A stretch of DNA of 64,000 nt from JBFLYZ01 sp040756415 (GTDB lineage: Bacteria; Bacteroidota; Bacteroidia; JADZBD01), in the NCBI GenBank assembly GCA_040756415.1, contig JBFLYZ010000005.1, positions 1 through 64,000 on the forward strand, read 5' to 3'. A model generated the notes under the pieces. That model was not told the origin of the DNA. It did no database searches and worked only from the letters and a program-made list of their open reading frames with translations. Both the position numbers and the translations under genes were made by a program. Of the stretch, positions 15,169 to 21,835 are shown piece by piece; the stretch's first letter is position 1, and each line of letters begins with the position of its first letter.

Positions 15169-16932
15169 ATGAAGATCCTTTTTTCCTACCTGCAGCGTTA
15201 CCGCTGGATGATCGCCCTCACCCTGCTGCTGGCCACGGTCAACCAGGTATTCTCCCTGCTCGATCCGTATATCTTCCAGCGCTTTATCGACAGCACCCTG
15301 CTGCATATTGATGAAAAGAAGCTGGATCAGGACAGCTTCATCCGCCTGGCCATGATCTGGTTCTTCTCGGCCCTGGGCGTGGCCATGGTCTCGCGCATAG
15401 CCAAGAACTTCCAGGATTACTTCATGAACGTGGTTATCCAGAAAACAGGGGTGAACATCTATACCGATGGGCTGCGCCATTCGCTGGAGCTGCCCTACTC
15501 CGTGTTCGAAGACCAGCGCAGCGGTGAGACCCTGGGTAAGCTGCAGAAAGTGCGCAGCGACATGGAGCGCCTTATTTCTGCCTTTATCAATATACTTTTC
15601 ATGAGCATAGTGAGCATCGTGTTCATACTCATCTATACCATTCAGATCGACTGGCGCATAGCCCCGGTGTATTTTCTTTCCATTCCCCTGCTGTTTGCTG
15701 TAAGCTCGTACCTGGGCAAAAAGATCAAAGGCATACAGAAAAAGATCATTGGCGAAACCACCGCCCTGGCCGGCTCCACCACCGAATCGCTGCGCAACAT
15801 CGAGCTCATCAAATCGCTGGGCCTTGCCGGGCAGGAGATCAAGCGGCTCAACTCTACCACGGTGAAAATTTTAGGGCTGGAGCTGAAAAAGATACGCTAC
15901 GTGCGCTCGCTGGGATTCATTCAGGGAACCTTCGTGAACCTGCTGCGCAATTCCATTTTATTTTTTCTCATGTTCCTGTTCTTTCACAAGAACATTACCT
16001 ACGGTGAGCTTTTCGCCTTACAGATATACAGTTTCTTCATTTTTGGCCCCCTGCAGGAAATGGGTCACCTGATCACCACCTACAGGGAGTCGGAAATATC
16101 GCTGAACAACTTTAAGGAGATCATGAATACGCCCAAAGAGGCCAAGCCATCGCAACCAGTTGATATACAATCAATTACGAAAATAGAGTTCAAAGATGCC
16201 GTATTTCAGCACCAATCGTCAGTAAGCAAAGCGGTTGACGGCATTTCATTTTACGTGCGGCAGGGAGAGACCATAGCTTTTGTAGGCCCATCGGGCTCGG
16301 GCAAAACCACATTGGTCAAGCTGCTGGTGGGATTATACCAGCCCCAGTCGGGCGAGGTATTGTACAATGCCATTCCCGGCCAGCGCATCGACCTGGACCA
16401 GTTGCGCAACCAGATCGGCCTGGTCACACAGGATACCCAGCTTTTTTCAGGAACGATAAAAGAAAATCTTTTGTTCGTCAATCCTTCCGCCAGTGATGCG
16501 GATTGTTTGGAAGTACTCAATAAAGCCGCATGCCAGAGCCTGCTGGCCCGCGCCAGCAAGGGCCTGGATACGGTGATTGGCGAAGGCGGGGTAAAGGTGT
16601 CGGGCGGTGAAAAGCAGCGCCTGTCCATTGCCCGCGCTTTGCTGCGCAGGCCCCGGCTTATGGTTTTCGATGAGGCCACATCGGCCCTGGATTCGCTTAC
16701 CGAAGAAGAGATCAGTCGTACCATACGCAAGCTGTCAGAAAACCGCGAGCACATCACCATCATGATCGCCCACCGCCTTTCTACCATCATGCATGCCGAG
16801 CGAATCTATGTGCTTGAAAAAGGAAAGATAACCGAGCAGGGAAAACACGATGAGCTGCTGCAGGCCAAGGGACTTTATTACGCCATGTGGAGGCAGCAGA
16901 TAGGTGAAAGAAAAGAAAATGCTCACGCATAG
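15169..16932 (+). CDS. ABC exporter with fused permease and ATPase
   Basis: A 587-residue half-transporter of the MsbA/MdlB type. Six transmembrane helices fill the first 320 residues or so. The nucleotide-binding domain then shows Walker A GPSGSGKTT (about 369-377), the signature VSGGEKQRLS, Walker B RLMVFDEATSALD (about 497-509) and the His switch MIAHRLSTI. It probably works as a homodimer in the inner membrane exporting a lipid, peptide or drug. No partner gene or dedicated substrate gene is adjacent. Confidence 0.93.
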   Translation: MKILFSYLQRYRWMIALTLLLATVNQVFSLLDPYIFQRFIDSTLLHIDEKKLDQDSFIRLAMIWFFSALGVAMVSRIAKNFQDYFMNVVIQKTGVNIYTDGLRHSLELPYSVFEDQRSGETLGKLQKVRSDMERLISAFINILFMSIVSIVFILIYTIQIDWRIAPVYFLSIPLLFAVSSYLGKKIKGIQKKIIGETTALAGSTTESLRNIELIKSLGLAGQEIKRLNSTTVKILGLELKKIRYVRSLGFIQGTFVNLLRNSILFFLMFLFFHKNITYGELFALQIYSFFIFGPLQEMGHLITTYRESEISLNNFKEIMNTPKEAKPSQPVDIQSITKIEFKDAVFQHQSSVSKAVDGISFYVRQGETIAFVGPSGSGKTTLVKLLVGLYQPQSGEVLYNAIPGQRIDLDQLRNQIGLVTQDTQLFSGTIKENLLFVNPSASDADCLEVLNKAACQSLLARASKGLDTVIGEGGVKVSGGEKQRLSIARALLRRPRLMVFDEATSALDSLTEEEISRTIRKLSENREHITIMIAHRLSTIMHAERIYVLEKGKITEQGKHDELLQAKGLYYAMWRQQIGERKENAHA

Positions 16933-16995
16933 CAACGCACGCCCCCGCGGATTTCATTATCAAAAGAAAAAAGGCTGAAAAAAAATAAAAGCGTG

Positions 16996-17003
16996 TATCT
17001 TTG
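16996..17003 (+). promoter_or_regulatory. -7 element upstream of tRNA-Pro
   Basis: TATCTTTG matches consensus 171 nt before tRNA-Pro, with no ORF between. It is the likely promoter of the tRNA/GIY-YIG transcript. The 242-bp gap before the tRNA has no other feature seen. Confidence 0.5.
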
Positions 17004-17174
17004 CATTTCATTTTTGTAACACGCAGAACGTTCTTAAGATTTCAGTATCCAGCCCGCAATATGCGGGATGGGATTTGCCCGGTAAACTATTCCGATCTCG
17101 ATCGGGGGATCACCGGGACATTCAAAAATAGTACTTCACCGGTGCCGCTGCGCGGGCAGCAATCCGGGAAGATT

Positions 17175-17251
17175 CGGGATGTAGCGTAGCCTGGTATCGC
17201 GCCACGTTCGGGACGTGGAGGTCGCTGGTTCAAATCCAGTCATCCCGACCA
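17175..17251 (+). tRNA. tRNA-Pro(CGG)
   Basis: A complete cloverleaf: acceptor CGGGATG (17175-17181) pairs with CATCCCG; the D arm contains CCTGG; the anticodon stem is CCACG/CGTGG with loop TTCGGGA (anticodon CGG, codon CCG); the T arm is CTGGTTCAAATCCAG; CCA is encoded at 17249-17251. The next coding region begins only 12 nt after CCA, with no terminator between, so the tRNA must be cut out of a longer transcript. Confidence 0.95.
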
Positions 17252-17263
17252 AAAGGTTCTTTG

Positions 17264-17503
17264 ATGGGTTATTTGGTTTACATTCTCTATAGCGAAAAGC
17301 TGGGAAAGTATTATGTGGGAAGCGCTGCCGATCTGGATATGAGGCTTCATGAACATAATTCCGGCTGGAGCAGGTTCACCAGGACAGGTATTCCCTGGAA
17401 GGTGATAAAAGTTATTGAAGTGTCCGACAGAACGGCCGCATTAAAGCTCGAGAATAAGATTAAAAAGCGTGGGATAAAACGGTATTTGCAGGAAGCGGCC
17501 TGA
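17264..17503 (+). CDS. GIY-YIG nuclease, copy 1
   Basis: A 79-residue single-domain GIY-YIG endonuclease of the small UPF0213/Slx1-like type. The core is visible: LVYILYSE (GIY strand), KYYVGSA (YIG strand), the catalytic Arg in MRLHEHNSG (about residue 28) and the metal-binding Glu in LENKIKKRG (about residue 66). It has no DNA-binding domain. It starts 12 nt after the tRNA-Pro CCA. Families like this are frequent and multicopy in Bacteroidota; a role in homing or in handling branched DNA is possible but not shown. Confidence 0.9.
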   Translation: MGYLVYILYSEKLGKYYVGSAADLDMRLHEHNSGWSRFTRTGIPWKVIKVIEVSDRTAALKLENKIKKRGIKRYLQEAA

Positions 17504-17504
17504 A

Positions 17505-17561
17505 TATCGCGTGGCGCCTCGGGCGCCAAGGTCGCTGGTTCAAATCCAGTCATCCCGACCA
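17505..17561 (+). pseudogene. tRNA-Pro 3' fragment with substitute hairpin
   Basis: After the first GIY-YIG stop, ATATCGCG matches tRNA-Pro 5' of the anticodon arm. It is followed by a perfect palindrome TGGCGCC-TCG-GGCGCCA (17512-17528) in place of the anticodon arm, then the full variable loop, T arm, 3' acceptor strand and CCA. The 5' acceptor strand and D arm are missing and position 33 would not be U, so this is not a functional tRNA. It may fold as a tRNA-like minihelix. Confidence 0.8.
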
Positions 17562-17573
17562 AAAGGTTCTTTG

Positions 17574-17813
17574 ATGGGTTATTTGGTTTACATTCTCTAT
17601 AGCGAAAAGCTGGGAAAGTATTATGTGGGAAGCGCTGCCGATCTGGATATGAGGCTTCATGAACATAATTCCGGCTGGAGCAGGTTCACCAGGACAGGTA
17701 TTCCCTGGAAGGTGATAAAAGTTATTGAAGTGCCCGACAGAACGGCCGCATTAAAGCTCGAGAATAAGATTAAAAAGCGTGGGATAAAACGGTATTTGCA
17801 GGAAGCGGCCTGA
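17574..17813 (+). CDS. GIY-YIG nuclease, copy 2
   Basis: A 79-residue copy of the preceding gene, with Ser to Pro in KVIEV(S/P)DRT as the only residue change seen. The frame is also open upstream to a GTG at 17511, through the hairpin and T-arm fragment; that 100-residue reading would add MAPRAPRSLVQIQSSRP. This extension is the translation of tRNA sequence and is unlikely to be real. All active-site residues are kept in both copies, so there is selection or very recent origin. Confidence 0.88.
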   Translation: MGYLVYILYSEKLGKYYVGSAADLDMRLHEHNSGWSRFTRTGIPWKVIKVIEVPDRTAALKLENKIKKRGIKRYLQEAA

Positions 17814-17814
17814 A

Positions 17815-17869
17815 TATCGCGTGGCGCCTCGGGCGCCAAGGTCGCTGGTTCAAATCCAGCTTGCCCCTG
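17815..17869 (+). pseudogene. terminal tRNA T-arm fragment with different acceptor end
   Basis: A second copy of the ATATCGCG-hairpin-T-arm segment. After CAAATCCAG the sequence is CTTGCCCCTG, not TCATCCCGACCA. The 3' acceptor strand therefore differs from tRNA-Pro and has no CCA, marking the right end of the array. Confidence 0.7.
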
Positions 17870-17962
17870 TAAACAATTTTGAAACGATCCAGCCAATCTG
17901 GCGCAGGCCTGGCGCTGCTACAGGAGCTCATTGTCCTCAGCCAGATTAAACAGGCACAAAAA

Positions 17963-17978
17963 GGTTCCACGTGGAACC
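17963..17978. other. parS-like site 1
   Basis: GGTTCCACGTGGAACC is a perfect 16-bp palindrome. Its core GTTCCACGTGGAAC equals the core of the parS sites known in Pseudomonas and fits the general parS core GTTYCACGTGRAAC bound by chromosomal ParB. It lies in the leader of the VOC gene. Confidence 0.7.
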
Positions 17979-18006
17979 CATACCAATCCACAAAACATCA
18001 TATCTC

Positions 18007-18381
18007 ATGAAACGCGTTACAGGAATAGGCGGAATATTCTTCAAGGCCAAAGACAAGGAAATGCTCCTCAAATGGTATGAAAAGCACCTGGGTATACCCA
18101 TGGAATCATGGGGCGGTGCCGTTTTAAAATGGGCAGAGAACGATCCGAAAAAAGATGCCCTTACCGTGTTCAGCATATTCCCCGATACCACCAAATACCT
18201 GGAGCCGGGCAAGGCAAATTTCATGATCAATTTCCGTGTCGAGAACCTGGACGAGCTCATTAAGACCCTGAAGCAGGAAGGAGTTGAGCTATCTGGCGAA
18301 CCCATGGAGGAGTTTAATGGAAAGTTTGCCTGGGTGATAGACCCGGAAGGAAATAAAATAGAGCTTTGGGAGCCTAAGTAA
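18007..18381 (+). CDS. VOC (glyoxalase/bleomycin-resistance fold) protein
   Basis: A 124-residue single VOC domain: GIGGIFFKAKDKEMLLKWYEKHLG at the start (shown in family order, positions 6-29), NFRVENLDELIKTLKQEG in the middle, and the closing DPEGNKIELWEP with the usual metal-ligand Glu. Metal-dependent dioxygenase, isomerase or antibiotic-binding functions are all possible within this fold. ATG 18007 is used rather than 17971, which overlaps the parS palindrome. It is followed 14 bp later by the methyltransferase. Confidence 0.85.
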   Translation: MKRVTGIGGIFFKAKDKEMLLKWYEKHLGIPMESWGGAVLKWAENDPKKDALTVFSIFPDTTKYLEPGKANFMINFRVENLDELIKTLKQEGVELSGEPMEEFNGKFAWVIDPEGNKIELWEPK

Positions 18382-18395
18382 TATTCCCCCGTCTT

Positions 18396-19292
18396 ATGGA
18401 ATCGCTCAGTCATTGTCCCGTATGCGAACACGACAAACTCTCCCCCTTCCTGTCGTGTATCGACCATACCGTTTCACGTGAAACATTCCAGATCGTGCAG
18501 TGCAATGGCTGCGGCTTCAGGTTTACCAATCCCAGGCCTGCACCGGCCGAGCTGGGGCGCTATTATCAAAGCGAAGAATACATATCCCACAGCGGCAGCA
18601 AAAAGGGCCTTATCAACAAGCTTTATCATTACGTCAGGGGTTATACCTTGCTCAAAAAGCTGCAGCTTGTAAGCGCCTTGCTTTCCGATAAAAGGCAGCA
18701 GAACCCCGCCCTGCTTGATATTGGCTGCGGCACAGGCGAGTTCCTGGGCGTATGCAAAAAGGCGCGGTGGAATGTGCTGGGCATTGAGCCCAGTCCGGCC
18801 GCCCGCGACTTTGGGACAAAGACCTATGGCATTGACGTAAGGCCCGAGGACGCCCTGAAAACGCTTTTAAACGAGTCGTACGACATTATTACCATGTGGC
18901 ATGTCCTGGAACATGTTCCTGATCTGAACGGGCGTATAGAGGAATTAAAGCGCTTAATAAAACCTGCGGGCAGAATTGTGATTGCCGTTCCAAATTGTAG
19001 TTCGGCCGATGCGAAAACTTACGGAGCATTTTGGGCTGCTTATGATGTACCCCGGCATTTATACCATTTCACTCCGGGCGATATACGCAGGGTCTTTTCC
19101 AGGCATAGTATGCATGTTGAGCGGATATTGCCCATGCGCTTTGATTCTTTCTACGTTTCCATGCTCTCGGATAAATACCGTTCGGGCAAAACCCGCCTGC
19201 TACGTTCCACGTGGAACGGCCTTATTTCAAATCTAAAGGCCATACGAACGGGCGAGAGCTATTCCAGCCAGATCTATATCATCCGGAAGTAA
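18396..19292 (+). CDS. zinc-ribbon class I SAM methyltransferase
   Basis: A 298-residue protein. An N-terminal zinc ribbon (CPVC at about 8-11 and CNGC at about 35-38) is followed by a methyltransferase domain with motif I LLDIGCGTGEF (about 107-117), an acidic end of strand 2 (GIEPS) and ITMWHVLEHV (about 167-176). Proteins of this layout act in cell-surface sugar or small-molecule methylation. Two parS-like palindromes lie inside the reading frame and are read as TVSRET and STWNG, showing that the sites are kept within coding sequence. Confidence 0.87.
   Translation: MESLSHCPVCEHDKLSPFLSCIDHTVSRETFQIVQCNGCGFRFTNPRPAPAELGRYYQSEEYISHSGSKKGLINKLYHYVRGYTLLKKLQLVSALLSDKRQQNPALLDIGCGTGEFLGVCKKARWNVLGIEPSPAARDFGTKTYGIDVRPEDALKTLLNESYDIITMWHVLEHVPDLNGRIEELKRLIKPAGRIVIAVPNCSSADAKTYGAFWAAYDVPRHLYHFTPGDIRRVFSRHSMHVERILPMRFDSFYVSMLSDKYRSGKTRLLRSTWNGLISNLKAIRTGESYSSQIYIIRK
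18470..18485. other. parS-like site 2
   Basis: CGTTTCACGTGAAACA matches the canonical 16-bp parS TGTTTCACGTGAAACA at 15 of 16 positions and is a perfect 14-bp palindrome. It lies inside the methyltransferase gene, 507 bp from site 1. Confidence 0.82.
19203..19218. other. parS-like site 3
   Basis: CGTTCCACGTGGAACG is a perfect 16-bp palindrome with the same core as site 1. It is 733 bp from site 2, near the 3' end of the methyltransferase gene. Confidence 0.72.
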
Positions 19293-19577
19293 AAGACCGC
19301 CTGCCGGCCTTATATGCTCTCCTTAACCTGGGCTTTCTGCCCTTGAATCAGCCGCCTTTGTATGCCACCCTTCCGGCTCCTGTTTTGCCTTGCTTGCGGC
19401 AGCTCTTCCAAGCAGGTCCTCACCAGGTCGCTCACCCCCCTGCCGGTCATTCTCATTCTCATTACTGCCCTGCTCCGGAACAGGAGGAAGGAAAAACGCT
19501 CGGTGGCCTGAAACGCCCTGTTCATGGGGCTTTCAGACATTTTACATTGAGAATCGAATGGTAATGTAATTTGTAGT

Positions 19578-19585
19578 TAAGTTTG
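19578..19585 (+). promoter_or_regulatory. -7 element of aminotransferase
   Basis: TAAGTTTG lies 16 nt before ATG 19602. The preceding 285 bp (19293-19577) contain no supported gene; a 76-codon minus-strand frame there has no family features. Confidence 0.45.
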
Positions 19586-19601
19586 CAACAACTGTTTTCC
19601 C

Positions 19602-20429
19602 ATGCCCTATTACGCCTTTCTCAACGGCAAAATGCTGCCAAGCGAAAAGGCCTTTGTCCACATCAGCGACCTGGGCCTGCTGCGCGGCTACGCGGTGTTC
19701 GACTACCTGCGCACCTATAACCGCAAGCCCTTCCTGCTGCAACAGCACCTGGCGCGCTTTGAGCATTCGGCCCGCGAACTGAACCTGGAACTTCCCTGCT
19801 CGGGTAAGCAAATAGAAGGTATCATTTCGCGCCTGCTCAGCAAAAGCGCGATCAGAACCGATTGCGGCATACGCCTGCTTCTCACCGGGGGCCGCAGCGC
19901 AGACGGCATCACCATCAGCCGGCCCACCTTTGCCATTACCACCGAAAAGCTCATTTTTCCCCCGGAAAGCGCGTACAGGAAAGGAGTAAAGCTTATCACC
20001 CGCGAATTCCAGCGCGAAAGCCCCTATATCAAGACCACCAACTACAAGAACGCCATCAGGCTCAACCCGGAGAAGCTCAGGCAAAAGGCGCATGAGATAC
20101 TGTATTGCTCCGGGGGCAAAATACTGGAAACGACCCGCAACAATTTTTTTGTTTTCAAAGGCGATACGCTGATCACACCCGGGGCCAACATCCTGCACGG
20201 CATTACACGCTCATTTGTGCTCTCGTTCGCAAAGGGCGTTTTCAGGGTAGAGGAGCGCGATGTTCTTGTTTCAGAATTGCCCGGTGTTTCAGAGGCATTC
20301 ATAACGGGCACCACCCGGAAAATACTCCCGGTCGTGAAGGTGAACGACCAGGCGATAGGCGAGGGCAAACCAGGAAAGAACTCGCTTCATTTGCTGAAGC
20401 TGTTCGAAGAAAAACTTGCGGAACGCTGA
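19602..20429 (+). CDS. class IV PLP aminotransferase
   Basis: A 275-residue fold-type IV enzyme (branched-chain/D-amino-acid aminotransferase, aminodeoxychorismate lyase superfamily). The FLNGK start, ISDLGLLRGYAVFDYLRTYN, the PLP lysine in TTNYKNA (about 149), ILETTRNNFF (about 177-186) and GITRSFVL are typical. The substrate class cannot be set from sequence; branched-chain or D-amino acids are most likely. It stands alone with its own promoter. Confidence 0.9.
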   Translation: MPYYAFLNGKMLPSEKAFVHISDLGLLRGYAVFDYLRTYNRKPFLLQQHLARFEHSARELNLELPCSGKQIEGIISRLLSKSAIRTDCGIRLLLTGGRSADGITISRPTFAITTEKLIFPPESAYRKGVKLITREFQRESPYIKTTNYKNAIRLNPEKLRQKAHEILYCSGGKILETTRNNFFVFKGDTLITPGANILHGITRSFVLSFAKGVFRVEERDVLVSELPGVSEAFITGTTRKILPVVKVNDQAIGEGKPGKNSLHLLKLFEEKLAER

Positions 20430-20503
20430 GTTCTTCTACACTTTTTGTCGGTCTGCCGCCCGGTCCGTTCGGTTCGCAGAGCGCAGGGGAGCCGTCCTTT
20501 TCG

Positions 20504-20511
20504 TATGTTTG
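20504..20511 (+). promoter_or_regulatory. -7 element of first TPR gene
   Basis: TATGTTTG ends 4 nt before the GTG start at 20516. Nearly the same block (GTATGTTTGAnAGGTGAAA) recurs before the third TPR gene at 23272. Confidence 0.55.
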
Positions 20512-20515
20512 AGAG

Positions 20516-21835
20516 GTGAAACGCGCCATCCTGTTCTGCTTTCTGATCCTGCCCTTCGCCCTTGATGCTGCTCTTTCAGGCCAGGCCGGTATCGACTCCC
20601 TGCTGGGCGCGCTGAAAACAGCGCCTGCCGATACCAACAAAGTACACCTCTTATATAAGATCAGCCGCAAGTACCGGGGCCGTTCGAGCTACGACACCTC
20701 TCTTGTCTATCTAAAACAAGGCCAGGAGCTGGCAAAAACGCTGGGCTTCAGCAGCGGCATAGCAGCAGGGCACCTGTATGCAGGCAACATCTTCCTGCAG
20801 CGCGGCAACTATCCCGATGCGCTCGACAGCTATTTCACTGCGCTGACGCAATACGAGCAACTGGGCAACAAAAAGGATATGGCTAACTGCCTGGGCAATA
20901 TCGGCTATGTGTACACGCTGCAGGGTAATTACAGCCAGGCTTTCGAAACGCATATGAAATGCCTGGAAGTGGCCAGGCAAATGAACAATAAAAGCCTGAT
21001 CGCCAATGTTTATCTCAACCTGGGGCTGATCTGCAGCGACCAAAAACAATCAGAACAGGCCCTTGCGTATTACGGGCAGGCCCTGGAGCTGGCCCGCGAG
21101 CTGAACGACCCGTTTTCGCTGGCGGCCGTGTACAATAACATCGGCATCATTTACGCAGAACAAAAAAAATACCCGCAGGCCCTGGAGAACTACCGCAAAG
21201 CCCTGCAAAGCTTCGAACAGCTTTCCGACAAGAAAAGCATCTGCGCGGGCTACATTAATATCGGCTCCATTTATATTCGCCTGGGAAAGGCGAAAGAGGC
21301 AAGGGAATACCTGGAAAAATCCCTGGCGCTTTCGCTTTCGGTAGGCGCGAAGGAGCGGATCAAGGAGTCGTACCTGGGATTAATGGAGGTGGATAGCATG
21401 ACGGGGAATTATAAAGGCGCGCTGGAGAATTACAAAATGTCTGTTCTTTACCGCGACAGCCTGGTCAACGAGGACAATACGCGAAAGACCGTGCAGGCCC
21501 AGATGCAGTATGAGTTCGATAAGAAGGAGGCGGAACAAAAGGCCGAGCAGGACAAGAAGGACGCCATTGCTGCCGAAGAAAAGCAGCGCCAGTTGATCAT
21601 CATTTACGCGGTGAGCGCGGTGCTGGTGCTTACCCTGGTGCTGGCCTTTTTCATTTACAGGGGCTATAGCGAAAAGCGCGAGGCCAACATCGCCATCACG
21701 CAGCAAAAGAACATCATCGAGCAAAAGCAAAAAGAGATCGTGGACAGCATACGTTATGCGCAACGCATACAGCAGAGCCTGCTGCCCACCGAAAAGTATA
21801 TTGAAAAGCGACTGACCCATAACGACCGACCATGA
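20516..21835 (+). CDS. TPR regulator with membrane helix, lacking phosphatase domain
   Basis: A 439-residue protein. Signal peptide, about seven TPRs (residues 60-300; units such as AAVYNNIGIIYAEQKKYPQA), a long charged helix (EQKAEQDKKDAIAAEEKQRQ), a transmembrane helix (about 360-382) and a cytoplasmic coil ending DSIRYAQRIQQSLLPTEKYIEK. That last motif normally leads into a SpoIIE-type PP2C domain, as in the third gene of this set, but here the protein stops. The GTG start is set by the adjacent promoter and signal peptide. Its stop overlaps the next start (ATGA). Confidence 0.85.
   Translation: MKRAILFCFLILPFALDAALSGQAGIDSLLGALKTAPADTNKVHLLYKISRKYRGRSSYDTSLVYLKQGQELAKTLGFSSGIAAGHLYAGNIFLQRGNYPDALDSYFTALTQYEQLGNKKDMANCLGNIGYVYTLQGNYSQAFETHMKCLEVARQMNNKSLIANVYLNLGLICSDQKQSEQALAYYGQALELARELNDPFSLAAVYNNIGIIYAEQKKYPQALENYRKALQSFEQLSDKKSICAGYINIGSIYIRLGKAKEAREYLEKSLALSLSVGAKERIKESYLGLMEVDSMTGNYKGALENYKMSVLYRDSLVNEDNTRKTVQAQMQYEFDKKEAEQKAEQDKKDAIAAEEKQRQLIIIYAVSAVLVLTLVLAFFIYRGYSEKREANIAITQQKNIIEQKQKEIVDSIRYAQRIQQSLLPTEKYIEKRLTHNDRP

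Larger units (their letters stand above)
17220..17859 (+). repeat. 310-bp tandem duplication bounded by 20-nt T-arm repeats
   Basis: The T-arm sequence GGTCGCTGGTTCAAATCCAG occurs at 17220-17239, 17530-17549 and 17840-17859, exactly 310 bp apart. The two units between (17220-17529 and 17530-17839) each hold the rest of a tRNA-Pro 3' end, a GIY-YIG gene and a 17-nt hairpin. I see one difference that changes a codon (TCC versus CCC, Ser to Pro). The duplication is therefore recent, or is kept uniform by recombination. Confidence 0.92.

Noticed and set aside
17505..17561. Second and third functional tRNA-Pro genes
   Set aside because: The 5' acceptor strand and D arm are missing and the anticodon loop lacks U33, so only the 3' half is present.
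17511..17573. N-terminal extension of GIY-YIG copy 2 from GTG 17511
   Set aside because: The added residues are a translation of the hairpin and tRNA T arm; ATG 17574 matches copy 1.
19310..19540. 76-codon minus-strand ORF
   Set aside because: It has no family features, no promoter and odd Arg-rich composition typical of a chance frame.
21714..21835. Frameshift truncation of the first TPR regulator
   Set aside because: The next gene starts within the stop (ATGA) with its own signal peptide and no SpoIIE sequence follows in any frame, so it is a real end.
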